This document shows, in pieces, positions 15,728 through 22,306 of a stretch of DNA of 32,483 nucleotides (positions are counted from its first letter, which is position 1; the number at the start of each line of letters is the position of its first letter). Position numbers and translations under genes: made by a program. Under the pieces are notes generated by a model. The model did not search any database. It was not told the DNA's origin and saw only the letters and a program-made list of their open reading frames with translations. This stretch comes from a virus: positions 1 through 32,483 of IMG/VR virus record IMGVR_UViG_3300024999_000274; one strand, written 5' to 3'.

Positions 15728-15757
15728 AGTGTACTGCCTACTCAGTGAGTAAGTCAA
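15728..15757 (-). promoter_or_regulatory. Sigma70-like promoter for the capsid cassette
   Basis: On the minus strand TTGACT (15752-15757, overlapping the stop of the 86-aa gene) and TACACT (15728-15733) are separated by 18 bases. This is close to the TTGACA/TATAAT consensus. The expected transcript start lies about 40-50 bases before the scaffold ATG, inside an AT-rich gap in an otherwise GC-rich block. It would drive scaffold, capsid and decoration genes up to the terminator near 13.15 kb. Confidence 0.65.
15739..15751. promoter_or_regulatory. 13-bp palindrome in the promoter spacer (possible operator)
   Basis: TACTCA-C-TGAGTA on the minus strand is a perfect inverted repeat with 6-bp arms around one base. 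It fills most of the spacer between the -35 and -10 boxes. A dimeric regulator bound there could block or reshape RNA polymerase binding. I see no second copy of this palindrome near other genes in the window, so function is speculative. Confidence 0.4.
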
Positions 15758-16014
15758 GCGGAATCTGCACCTTGGGACTTAAAAAGTTCAAGTAATTCGC
15801 CCAAGGTCACCGCCTCGCCCTTCTCGCGCTCTCCCCCCTCCTTCCCCAGCTTGTCCCGGACCTGCTCGCGCCGCACCGCCAGGTACTCGAACAGGGTGTC
15901 GGAGACGTCACTTGCTTGCAGCCTTTCGCGCAGAAGCTTTTCCAGCTCCAGCTTTCGTCCCCTCAGGTTTTGTTGCGTCGAGAAGAAGCTTTGACGCCTG
16001 TAGAGCGGTTCCAT
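15754..16014 (-). CDS. Small charged protein overlapping the portal 3' end, 86 aa
   Basis: It begins within the last 107 bases of the portal gene, in a different frame. The ATG has an excellent AAAGGAGCCAAAG site, which also encodes portal residues. The protein is Arg/Glu/Leu-rich and helical (KLELEKLLRERLQ, FEYLAVRREQVRDKLGKEGG, TLGELLELFKSQG). It runs on 150 bases past the portal stop and ends at the capsid promoter. No family is recognised. Strong ribosome site, good length beyond the overlap and operon position favour a real gene. Confidence 0.68.
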   Translation of the reverse strand: MEPLYRRQSFFSTQQNLRGRKLELEKLLRERLQASDVSDTLFEYLAVRREQVRDKLGKEGGEREKGEAVTLGELLELFKSQGADSA

Positions 16015-18019
16015 CTTTGGCTCCTTTGGCTTTCGCCATGTTGGCTACATACTTGGAAAAAAGCTCCTGGACCTTGGACTCGACCAGTGCTGCGGTCTCC
16101 TCTGCCGAGGCGACGGCCTTCGCCGCGTCCCCTCTGAGCTTCTCGGTCTTGGCGGTCTCCTGATCCTGCTGGACTTGAGCGGCTGCGGCCTGCTGCTGGT
16201 CATAGGCATCCAGCGCCATCTGTGCGTCCTTGCCGGATTTCACCAGCCGGCGTGGCAGGTCGCGGGAGAGGAACTCCTCGATCAGGAACTCGTCCTCGTT
16301 GATGAGCACCATCTGGCGCGGGGTGAGGGTGGTCTTCAGTTGCGCCAGCGCGGCTCCTCGGACCTCCTTGGCCACCAGCGACAGGATGCCTTTGGGCATC
16401 ACGCTGAAATCCCCCTTGATGTCCTCCTTGGGGTTGAACTCCATGTTCCACGACACCAGCGACCCGATCAGGCTTTTCACGAAGCGGTCGAAGGCGCGCA
16501 CGTCGTCCTTGGTCACCATGTCGCCGCCGGAGGCCATCATGCTCATGTTGTTGGAGGTCCGGAAGGCCTCGCCCAGGGGCTGCGCGTTCCCCATGCGCCA
16601 GGAGGGCAGGTTCGACTCCACGTCGAAGACCTCCAGCACCGACTTGCGCAGGTCCAGGAGCTCGGGGATGTGGGAGGGGATGTCGTAGGTCCGGACCGCC
16701 GGGTAGTTGGCCTCGGCCCCCTCGCCGCCGCGGCGGATGGTCATGCCCCCGGAGATCCGCTGGCCCTGGCTCTCGGGGAGTAGGAGATCCTCGTTGACCT
16801 CGACGATGGACTGCGCGGTGGCCGCCATGTTGTCCATGGTGGCGCGGTCGATGGCGCACAGTTTCAGCTGGCTGTCGCGCAGTACCTCGACCCGGGCGGT
16901 GCCTGTGAGCGGGCCGTCCTCGTCCTCCTCGGGGATATAGGAGTGGAACATGTCCGAGACCTTCTCGCCGAAGGGGGCGGTGTCCGCCTTGATCACGGCG
17001 TTGTCCAGGAGCCAGACATCGGCCAGGATGTCTTTCTCCATGGCCGTCTCAGGGATCGAGACCCCGATCTCGGCCAGGTCGCGCGCCGCGATGAAGCCAT
17101 AGTAGCGGATGATCTCGTACTGCCGGCTCATGTTGGGCTGGCTCTCGCTGATGTGCTTGATCTCGTTCAGCTCGGTCTCGTAGCTGCGAGGCTTGTAATT
17201 CCCACCCTGCGAGGTGGACAGGTACTTGGTGATCTCGGCGCCGATGAAGTTCTTGTCATCGATCAGCTTGGAGAGGGAGTGCTTGGGCATCACCTTGCGG
17301 ACAAAGAGCCCTTCCTGCGCGTCCCAGCTTTTCGCGGAGAGGTCAGGGTAGACGTCCCAGGCCTGGAGCGACTCGTAATAGGGGCGGTTCACCTCTTCGG
17401 AGACTGCGGCATAGGCGCCGGTCAACGGGTCGCGCTGCCACTCCCGGGAGCTGGTGGTGTAGACCAGCGGACCCTCGGCCACGCCGAAACCGTAGATGCC
17501 GCCCCGGCGCGCCACCTTCTTGCAGAGCTCGGGGTAGTCCAGCTTTGAGTCGGCCAGCTGGTCCTCCATCTCAAGCTCCATGCGCGCGGCGCGCTGCTTG
17601 GCGAACTCCTTGACCGCCTCCTCGATGGCCTCGGAGGTGAGCGGCTCGGGCTGCACCCCCTGCTCGGCGGCGACCGCGGCCTGCTGCTCGGTCAGGGTCT
17701 TGATGATGTTGTCCAGATCGGCCAGGGCGACGTTGGGGAAGGGGGTGGGCTGCAGGGTCCAGTTCTTCTCCTGCGCCGGGAACATCATCTCCATCAGCTT
17801 CGCCACCCAGCCTACGATCTTGGTGTGGGTGTCCTTGGGGTAGACCTTGGAGCGCCCCTCCAGCTGCTTCGCCGTCTCCGGGTCGTAGACCGCCTTGTAC
17901 TGGCGCAGGTTTTTCAGCCACTGGATCTCCAGCTGGCGCCGATCGGACTCGTAGGTGGAGAACCTGGCCCGGAGCTTCTGCCCGAGCTGTTCCAGTTTTT
18001 CGTTGTTCAGGACGATCAT
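15908..18019 (-). CDS. Portal (head-tail connector) protein, large type
   Basis: 703 aa; ATG preceded by GGAGGCCTC. The length is in the range of the large portals of P22 (725 aa) and N4 (about 760), not T7 (536). The start carries KLRARFSTYESDRRQLEIQW, then the KVYPKDTHTKIVGWVAKLME region where large portals enter the stem/wing fold. Later segments include EILADVWLLDNAVIK-type, RISGGMTIRRGGEGAEANYP and LREVFDVESNLPSWR-type blocks (read as SVLEVFDVESNLPSWRMGNA). The C-terminal 120 residues (DAYDQQQAAAAQVQQDQETA) are Gln/Ala/Lys-rich and helical, as in the barrel/crown end of P22-like portals. It forms the 12-subunit DNA gate. It is placed between terminase and scaffold as usual. Confidence 0.9.
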   Translation of the reverse strand: MIVLNNEKLEQLGQKLRARFSTYESDRRQLEIQWLKNLRQYKAVYDPETAKQLEGRSKVYPKDTHTKIVGWVAKLMEMMFPAQEKNWTLQPTPFPNVALADLDNIIKTLTEQQAAVAAEQGVQPEPLTSEAIEEAVKEFAKQRAARMELEMEDQLADSKLDYPELCKKVARRGGIYGFGVAEGPLVYTTSSREWQRDPLTGAYAAVSEEVNRPYYESLQAWDVYPDLSAKSWDAQEGLFVRKVMPKHSLSKLIDDKNFIGAEITKYLSTSQGGNYKPRSYETELNEIKHISESQPNMSRQYEIIRYYGFIAARDLAEIGVSIPETAMEKDILADVWLLDNAVIKADTAPFGEKVSDMFHSYIPEEDEDGPLTGTARVEVLRDSQLKLCAIDRATMDNMAATAQSIVEVNEDLLLPESQGQRISGGMTIRRGGEGAEANYPAVRTYDIPSHIPELLDLRKSVLEVFDVESNLPSWRMGNAQPLGEAFRTSNNMSMMASGGDMVTKDDVRAFDRFVKSLIGSLVSWNMEFNPKEDIKGDFSVMPKGILSLVAKEVRGAALAQLKTTLTPRQMVLINEDEFLIEEFLSRDLPRRLVKSGKDAQMALDAYDQQQAAAAQVQQDQETAKTEKLRGDAAKAVASAEETAALVESKVQELFSKYVANMAKAKGAKDGTALQASKLLLDATKPEGTKAGAGKASARKAASK

Positions 18020-18029
18020 GAGGCCTCCG

Positions 18030-19493
18030 TTAATATCCTACGTAGCTGTCGCCGGTGCGCTGGTGGGTGGTGCGGCGGGTGGCTGGGTCATAGGTGCTCC
18101 GCACGTACTCCGCAGCGTTGTAGCGCTTGCTCAAAATGAACATGGTGCCGTACTGGTCTGCATCCACTACGTGAGAGCAGCGGTGGCCTTTATCGGGCGA
18201 GTCTTTGTACCGCCCTTCGGCCCCCTTCACCCTGACATAGCGGTATTTACTGCGCAGGCCTTCTATGAGCAGTGCGCAGCGCCTATCGTAGATGACCCCC
18301 GGCTCTCCGTCAGGCCACATGTTTCGGAAAGGCTCGTCGAGCGCGTTAATGCGCTTCACAGGATCGTTGGTCTCCGAGGGCTTAACCACGTTCCCCGACC
18401 CTGGCTTATCGGTGACGTACAGCTTCTTCAAGAGCTTATAAATACTGCCGTCGTCGGTTTCATTTTGTCTCGTCCAAGACGGATCTCCCACGAAAATCAA
18501 GGGGTTATGGCTGAAGTATGCCGAGATCATAGGCTGCATCAGTGTCGATACGAAGGTGCGAAACCCCATCTCGAAACCGGTGGCTTCCCGCAACTTCCGC
18601 AGGCGCCCGTCGAGGCCGAGTTGCATGAACACTGCGGCAGGATTCCGCGCGCCGTCGATCCCGACTACAATGGGGAGGTGTTGGTAAATTGGCAAGTCTG
18701 TCTGCACGCGCTTGTCGTACTGGAAGGATCGTTCGTAAACTGGCTTCCCGAACTGGCTCTTGGAGTAGAGGTTGTGAATGTTGGTGTCGATCCAGTCCTG
18801 GGACTTACCCTTCATCAGGTCGGTGTAGTAGTCTTTATGTAGGTACTGCAGGTTCTCCGCTTCCGGCGACATCGCAGACGGCTGCATGAACACGGCCGCC
18901 GGCACTACAGTGGTCGGCTCGTCCTCTTTCTGTGGCAAATGCTCCATCAGCTTGTACCAGTCGGAATCTATCTCAGGGGGGTTGGTCGCGCAGATCATGC
19001 CACTCCAGTACTCCGGCACGTCCTGGATTCTGGGGAATCGGCGGAGGCGGGTTTGAGCCTCAAGTACCAAGGTTAGAGGGATCTCACGACACTCTTCTAT
19101 AAAGATTCCGGTAAGTTGCAGGCTCAGGAGGCGCTGGATGTCCTCAGGACTGTCAAGACTTCTGAAGAGCCATTCGGCGTGAACTTCCCCGAATTTAAGA
19201 GTGTAAATGAAGTTGGACACACTCCACGACCCGATCCCCGGAGGCAACAACTCCAGCACCGACCGGAGCAACGTGTCCGTCAATTGGCTGCGCGTGTTCC
19301 TGGCGAAGACCCACCTGCTGCGGCGGACCCCGTCGGGGCATGGAGGCATCTGGATGCAGCGCCGCAGCGCCTCCATCACGCAGCCGGTTGTCTTACCTGA
19401 GCCGTAAGGTCCCTTGACGACCCGGAAGAACGAATCGTCGAGCATAAATTTCCGGATGACGGGGCTCGGGGTATAGTTGATTCCTTCGGCCAT
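18030..19493 (-). CDS. terL: Terminase large subunit (packaging ATPase/nuclease)
   Basis: 487 aa. The ATG overlaps the stop of the GIY-YIG gene (TAATG). Walker A is GPYGSGKTT at residues 28-36. The Walker B-like strand is GIFIEEC at 129-135, where Glu stands in place of the usual Asp. A coupling-type motif CATNPP follows near 168. The RNase H-like nuclease part begins at VVGIDGARNPAAVF with its first acidic residue, then IFVGDPSW, then SHVVDADQYGTMF with the last Asp near the C-terminus. It pumps DNA through the portal and cuts concatemers. No recognisable small terminase lies upstream. Base composition is lower in GC than the portal just downstream. Confidence 0.93.
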   Translation of the reverse strand: MAEGINYTPSPVIRKFMLDDSFFRVVKGPYGSGKTTGCVMEALRRCIQMPPCPDGVRRSRWVFARNTRSQLTDTLLRSVLELLPPGIGSWSVSNFIYTLKFGEVHAEWLFRSLDSPEDIQRLLSLQLTGIFIEECREIPLTLVLEAQTRLRRFPRIQDVPEYWSGMICATNPPEIDSDWYKLMEHLPQKEDEPTTVVPAAVFMQPSAMSPEAENLQYLHKDYYTDLMKGKSQDWIDTNIHNLYSKSQFGKPVYERSFQYDKRVQTDLPIYQHLPIVVGIDGARNPAAVFMQLGLDGRLRKLREATGFEMGFRTFVSTLMQPMISAYFSHNPLIFVGDPSWTRQNETDDGSIYKLLKKLYVTDKPGSGNVVKPSETNDPVKRINALDEPFRNMWPDGEPGVIYDRRCALLIEGLRSKYRYVRVKGAEGRYKDSPDKGHRCSHVVDADQYGTMFILSKRYNAAEYVRSTYDPATRRTTHQRTGDSYVGY

Positions 19494-20380
19494 TACCTGT
19501 TACTCCAGTCGCGGATCGGGGTAGTCAGCGCCTTGTGCATGTCCCACTTCTTCATGCGCTGCGCAAGAGTCTCAGGTTTAAGCCCGTACTCCCTGGCCCA
19601 ATCCGCAAGCAGCTTGCGCTCGCCGTTGTACTCGATGAGCGCTTTCTGGTTTGGCTTTGTTAGCGCCTGCTCTACGCTCCAGCCTGCGTCTAAGCGCTGC
19701 CGTATCGCCCACATGCTGATGCCTGTAACCTCCGCCCACTCTGTGATAGTACGTTTGGCCTCATCCAGCTCTAAACGGGTGTGATCCTCTCGGGCCGACT
19801 GAATCCTGCTCAGGATCACCCTATTTGCTGGGTCTTCGTAGTGCTTCCGCCTGATCTCGCTTTGCAGTGCTCTGGTGGCCTGTGTGCGCCGGCTCCCAGT
19901 TTGCCGCGCTACCATAGCTTCGCGCCACTCAGGATCAGCGGCGACAGCCTGCATCTTAACGCTGATCTGCCGCTTGACAGTATCCGGCCGCGTACTGCCT
20001 GTCTTGGAGGCGCTCATGTTCGCCACCCAGGCTTGACCTGCCTTAATTTTACGGAGCGCCTCTTTCTGTGCTTCGGACCACACAAGCCCTGAGTTTCGCC
20101 CTGCGGAGGGGCTGAGATTGTACGCCGGCTTGAGTCCGTCGATAAACCGCTGTTCGTAGAAGAGTAAATCTTCGCAGGAGCAGATAACCAGAGGTTCAAA
20201 GACGAATGAAGACTCTCCGTATCTGGACCAGGCGGCTTGGAGATACCTGTTACCGTGCTTACGCTTAGTCAGTTCGTTCCTGTGCTGCGCCCACCGAGTC
20301 TGTAGGCGCTTGGAACTCCCCACATAGATCTTCCCGTTCACAGTGTTCCGAATCTGGTATATGCCGCTTTTTGTCAGCAC
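19493..20380 (-). CDS. GIY-YIG homing-type endonuclease
   Basis: 295 aa with a GTG start after TTTTAGGAGG. The N-terminal GIY-YIG domain has SGIYQIRN (GIY at 6-8), KIYVGSS (YVG at 19-21), Arg29, His33 and the catalytic-type Glu76 in FYEQRFIDGLKPAYNLSP. The order and spacing match I-TevI-like enzymes. The middle (residues 95-215) is Arg/Lys/Gln-rich with SEAQKEALRKIKAG and SASKTG stretches, resembling NUMOD DNA-binding modules. The C-terminus has two copies of a helix-turn-helix-like unit: ITEWAEVTGISMWAIRQRL...GWSVEQALTKP and LADWAREYGLKPETLAQRM...WDMHKALTTP. It is a free-standing mobile nuclease rather than an intron enzyme, since no intron is visible. Its target may be terminase genes of related phages. 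Confidence 0.92.
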   Translation of the reverse strand: MLTKSGIYQIRNTVNGKIYVGSSKRLQTRWAQHRNELTKRKHGNRYLQAAWSRYGESSFVFEPLVICSCEDLLFYEQRFIDGLKPAYNLSPSAGRNSGLVWSEAQKEALRKIKAGQAWVANMSASKTGSTRPDTVKRQISVKMQAVAADPEWREAMVARQTGSRRTQATRALQSEIRRKHYEDPANRVILSRIQSAREDHTRLELDEAKRTITEWAEVTGISMWAIRQRLDAGWSVEQALTKPNQKALIEYNGERKLLADWAREYGLKPETLAQRMKKWDMHKALTTPIRDWSNR

Positions 20381-20420
20381 GCCGCCCCTCCTAAAAGAAT
20401 TGGCAAGAACCTTACATCAA

Positions 20421-20582
20421 TTACTTCACCATGTCACCAAGAACTTCAAACACATCCTCGATCCGCATGGCTGGTTTGCGGAAACTGTTCAGCTTCAGAT
20501 CCACCCCGGACCCTGGGCAATCCTCGCAGTCGGCGCAGGCCTCTTCCAACGTCTCACGTCTCTTCTTGCAGTAGAAGTTCAC
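20421..20582 (-). CDS. Small Cys-rich (zinc-ribbon-like) protein, 53 aa
   Basis: GTG start overlapping the previous stop (GTGA), with AAGGAG five bases upstream. The protein begins MNFYCKKRRETLEEACADCE and has four cysteines at 5, 16, 19 and 22 (CADCEDC cluster), which could bind zinc. The rest is short and charged, ending VLGDMVK. It lies just before the homing endonuclease. The length is below most gene-calling cut-offs. It could be a degenerate or very short packaging accessory, but nothing shows a small-terminase fold. Confidence 0.65.
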   Translation of the reverse strand: MNFYCKKRRETLEEACADCEDCPGSGVDLKLNSFRKPAMRIEDVFEVLGDMVK

Positions 20583-20788
20583 TTCAGCTCCTTGTGCCTC
20601 GCTCGGCCTTGCGGCTCTCCGAACAGTTCGTGGGTCTGCTGATCCACTACGTGAAAACCTGCGACATGAAGCGCCCCCGCCAGGCGCCGCGCCAGGAGCG
20701 CGGTCTCCGGAGTCAGTGTCTCGGCGCGCAGAGCCTGCAGCAGCTCCCCGGTCTGGAGCATCATGACCTGGCAGGGGGTGCAGTTCAT
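20579..20788 (-). CDS. Small helical protein, 69 aa, unknown function
   Basis: The ATG has GGAGG eight to nine bases upstream. The protein begins MNCTPCQVMMLQTGELLQAL, with a CxxC pair at its N-terminus, and continues with helices (ALLARRLAGALHVAGFHVVD) and a charged tail. It is coupled to the following 53-aa gene by a GTGA overlap and sits one base from the stop of the DUF1353 gene. No family is recognised. Junction architecture is the main support. Confidence 0.62.
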   Translation of the reverse strand: MNCTPCQVMMLQTGELLQALRAETLTPETALLARRLAGALHVAGFHVVDQQTHELFGEPQGRARHKELK

Positions 20789-20789
20789 A

Positions 20790-21200
20790 TCACGGCGCCT
20801 CCAGTACTTCGTCCTCTTGCCACGCTGCCGATCCTTCCCCGCCGAACCTCACCCCGCGCAGGACCCACCAGCGGCGTATCCCCCACATCCCATCCTCTTT
20901 ACACCACCGGTCCAGTTCCTGGTCGGCGGCCGGTCGCCAGCCGCAATCGAGCAGCCGCATACGCATGAGTTGGTAGAGGGCATCGTGCCCGAACGCCCCG
21001 CGTATGAAGTTCTTGGTGTCTATCGTGGGGCCGCTCGGCCCGTCGCTGGCGTACCCTGCCCGCAGTATGAGTAGCCCGGACGCCGTCAGGGTGATGAACG
21101 GGGTGACGATGTCCGCCGGCGGCCGGATGGATGTCTGGACCGAGTAGGTCTCGTGCAGAACGTACTTGTAGCCCTCGCGGTACTTGATCTTTTCAGCCAT
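20790..21200 (-). CDS. DUF1353-like protein, 136 aa
   Basis: I chose the internal ATG (MAEKIKYREGYKYVL) with GGAGGCACC upstream. A longer start 14 codons earlier would overlap the 40-aa gene and has no ribosome site. The core GYASDGPSGPTIDT followed by FIRGAFGHDALYQLMR matches DUF1353, a family found mainly in phages and prophages with no agreed function. Conserved His-Asp (HDALY) and the Ser/Asp-rich turn suggest a possible catalytic or metal site, but this is not known. It lies between the lysis genes and the packaging genes, a frequent location for this family. Confidence 0.82.
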   Translation of the reverse strand: MAEKIKYREGYKYVLHETYSVQTSIRPPADIVTPFITLTASGLLILRAGYASDGPSGPTIDTKNFIRGAFGHDALYQLMRMRLLDCGWRPAADQELDRWCKEDGMWGIRRWWVLRGVRFGGEGSAAWQEDEVLEAP

Positions 21201-21208
21201 GGTGCCTC

Positions 21209-21331
21209 CTATTCGGACGGGTTGTATCGGCATTCCCGGCACTTCGGATGCGCCCCGTGAGTGCCGGAAGAGCGGTAGGAGGGGCAGTAACAGTAGTCCT
21301 GCAACATCTTGATCCGGTCGTGATCTTCCAT
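21209..21331 (-). CDS. Very small Cys protein, 40 aa
   Basis: ATG after GGGAGGTAAC; the stop TAG sits directly before the GGAGG of the DUF1353 gene. The 40 residues (MEDHDRIKMLQDYCYCPSYR, then an SSGTHGAHPKCRECRYNP-type tail) contain C-x-C and C-x-x-C pairs plus two His, enough for one zinc site. It is too short for most gene callers. Excellent ribosome site and exact fit between neighbours support it; function unknown. Confidence 0.6.
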   Translation of the reverse strand: MEDHDRIKMLQDYCYCPSYRSSGTHGAHPKCRECRYNPSE

Positions 21332-21352
21332 GTTACCTCCCTGATTCAAACC

Positions 21353-21523
21353 TTACCGCAGCCTCCAAAGCACTCGGACCAATGCCGTGTTCTGCTTCAC
21401 GGCCGGCTGGTCTACCTCATGTCTAACGCTGGTCCCGCCCTCAAGGGCAACCGTCTCAGGGATGGCGTAGGGGTGGCAAGCGGGGAGGGTGAGCAGGGCG
21501 AGGATGAGGGCAAGGTATTTCAC
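21353..21523 (-). CDS. Small lipoprotein next to endolysin, possible outer-membrane spanin
   Basis: The start is the GTG overlapping the endolysin stop (GTGA) with GGGAG upstream. A longer frame beginning inside the endolysin gene is rejected because its extension is not hydrophobic and duplicates coding space. The 56 residues begin MKYLALILALLTLPACHPYA, a short signal sequence ending in a lipobox LPAC, so the mature protein would be lipidated at Cys16. The mature part is 41 residues. It is not Pro-rich as lambda Rz1 is. A lipoprotein coupled to an endolysin suggests an o-spanin-like role in outer-membrane disruption, but no partner i-spanin is recognised. Confidence 0.68.
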   Translation of the reverse strand: MKYLALILALLTLPACHPYAIPETVALEGGTSVRHEVDQPAVKQNTALVRVLWRLR

Positions 21524-21993
21524 GCCGTCTCCCAAAGTTTTATCTCGTTCCTGCGCCGGACAATCAACCCATCGCAAACTTTCCCGCCTGCCCGGTTCCA
21601 CTTCGCCAACCACTCCGGCACATCGTCGTAACGTCCCTGGTTCACCATCTTCAAGGCGGTTGAGGATCGAAACCCGCCGCACCCCACGTTGAACGCAAAG
21701 GACACCAGAGTGTCAAACTGGTTCTGCGAGATAGAGACCGTCACGGCCTTGTTGACCGCTTCCTCTGCCGGAGTTACATCCTGTGCCAGAAGGTCGAGCG
21801 CCTGCTGTAGCGTGATGCCGTGGGCGTACTCCACCTTGTTGCCAGCAATATTGATGTAGCCTGTTTTTTTCTCCGTCTCGGTGAGAAGGTGGCCAACACC
21901 TATAGTTTTCAGCCCTGCGGCGTCAAGGTATGTCTTGAGCACGCACCCTTCCCAATCCTTCAGCAGCTTCAGCCCGTTTGCGCTCATTTTCAT
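21520..21993 (-). CDS. Endolysin, GH24 (T4-type) lysozyme
   Basis: 157 aa; ATG preceded by GGAGGTAAG. The active-site region WEGCVLKTYLDAAGLKTIGV-GH has Glu15, Asp24 and Thr30 with exactly the E-x8-D-x5-T spacing of T4 lysozyme (E11, D20, T26). Later family motifs are NQFDTLVSFAFNVGCGGF and RRRNEIKLWET at the end. It cleaves the glycan strand of peptidoglycan. There is no N-terminal signal or SAR helix, so it should stay cytoplasmic until a holin lets it out. No holin gene is visible in the window. Confidence 0.95.
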   Translation of the reverse strand: MKMSANGLKLLKDWEGCVLKTYLDAAGLKTIGVGHLLTETEKKTGYINIAGNKVEYAHGITLQQALDLLAQDVTPAEEAVNKAVTVSISQNQFDTLVSFAFNVGCGGFRSSTALKMVNQGRYDDVPEWLAKWNRAGGKVCDGLIVRRRNEIKLWETA

Positions 21994-22003
21994 TCCTTAC
22001 CTC

Positions 22004-22297
22004 CTATTCCACGACCTGCACCGGTTCAATTACCTGAGGCGCGGGTGGTCGGTTTCTCCATGCGGATTCGTCGTCTCTGATCTGCCGTGCTGCATCCATA
22101 GGGTAGCAGCCGGAGGCGTCGGGAAGGGTGCGCCAATCGTAAATCATCTTGCGGGTATCCCATCCGTCGCTCCAATCTATGACGGCGGCGTACTCCTGCA
22201 CCGCATACAGCCCCTGAGTACATTTCACTATGCGGAGATCCCCGGCATGAGCGGAGAGGGGGAGCAGCAGGGCGAGGATGACGAGTGGTCTGGTCAT
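22004..22297 (-). CDS. Small exported protein before the endolysin, 97 aa
   Basis: ATG preceded by ATAAGGAGCCAAC, where the stop of the fibre gene touches the ribosome site. Residues 1-19 (MTRPLVILALLLPLSAHAG) form a standard cleavable signal peptide with an AHA cleavage site. The mature part is small, Trp/Asp-rich, with two cysteines that could form a disulfide, and ends PPAPQVIEPVQVVE. It is expected in the periplasm. Its stop is within the ribosome site of the endolysin gene, so it belongs to the lysis unit. It lacks the coiled coil of an i-spanin and no family is recognised. Confidence 0.75.
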   Translation of the reverse strand: MTRPLVILALLLPLSAHAGDLRIVKCTQGLYAVQEYAAVIDWSDGWDTRKMIYDWRTLPDASGCYPMDAARQIRDDESAWRNRPPAPQVIEPVQVVE

Positions 22298-22306
22298 GTT
22301 GGCTCC

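Noticed and set aside
20421-20788. Small terminase subunit among the small genes before TerL
   Set aside because: The 53-aa and 69-aa proteins are too short and lack the helix-turn-helix and oligomerisation regions expected.
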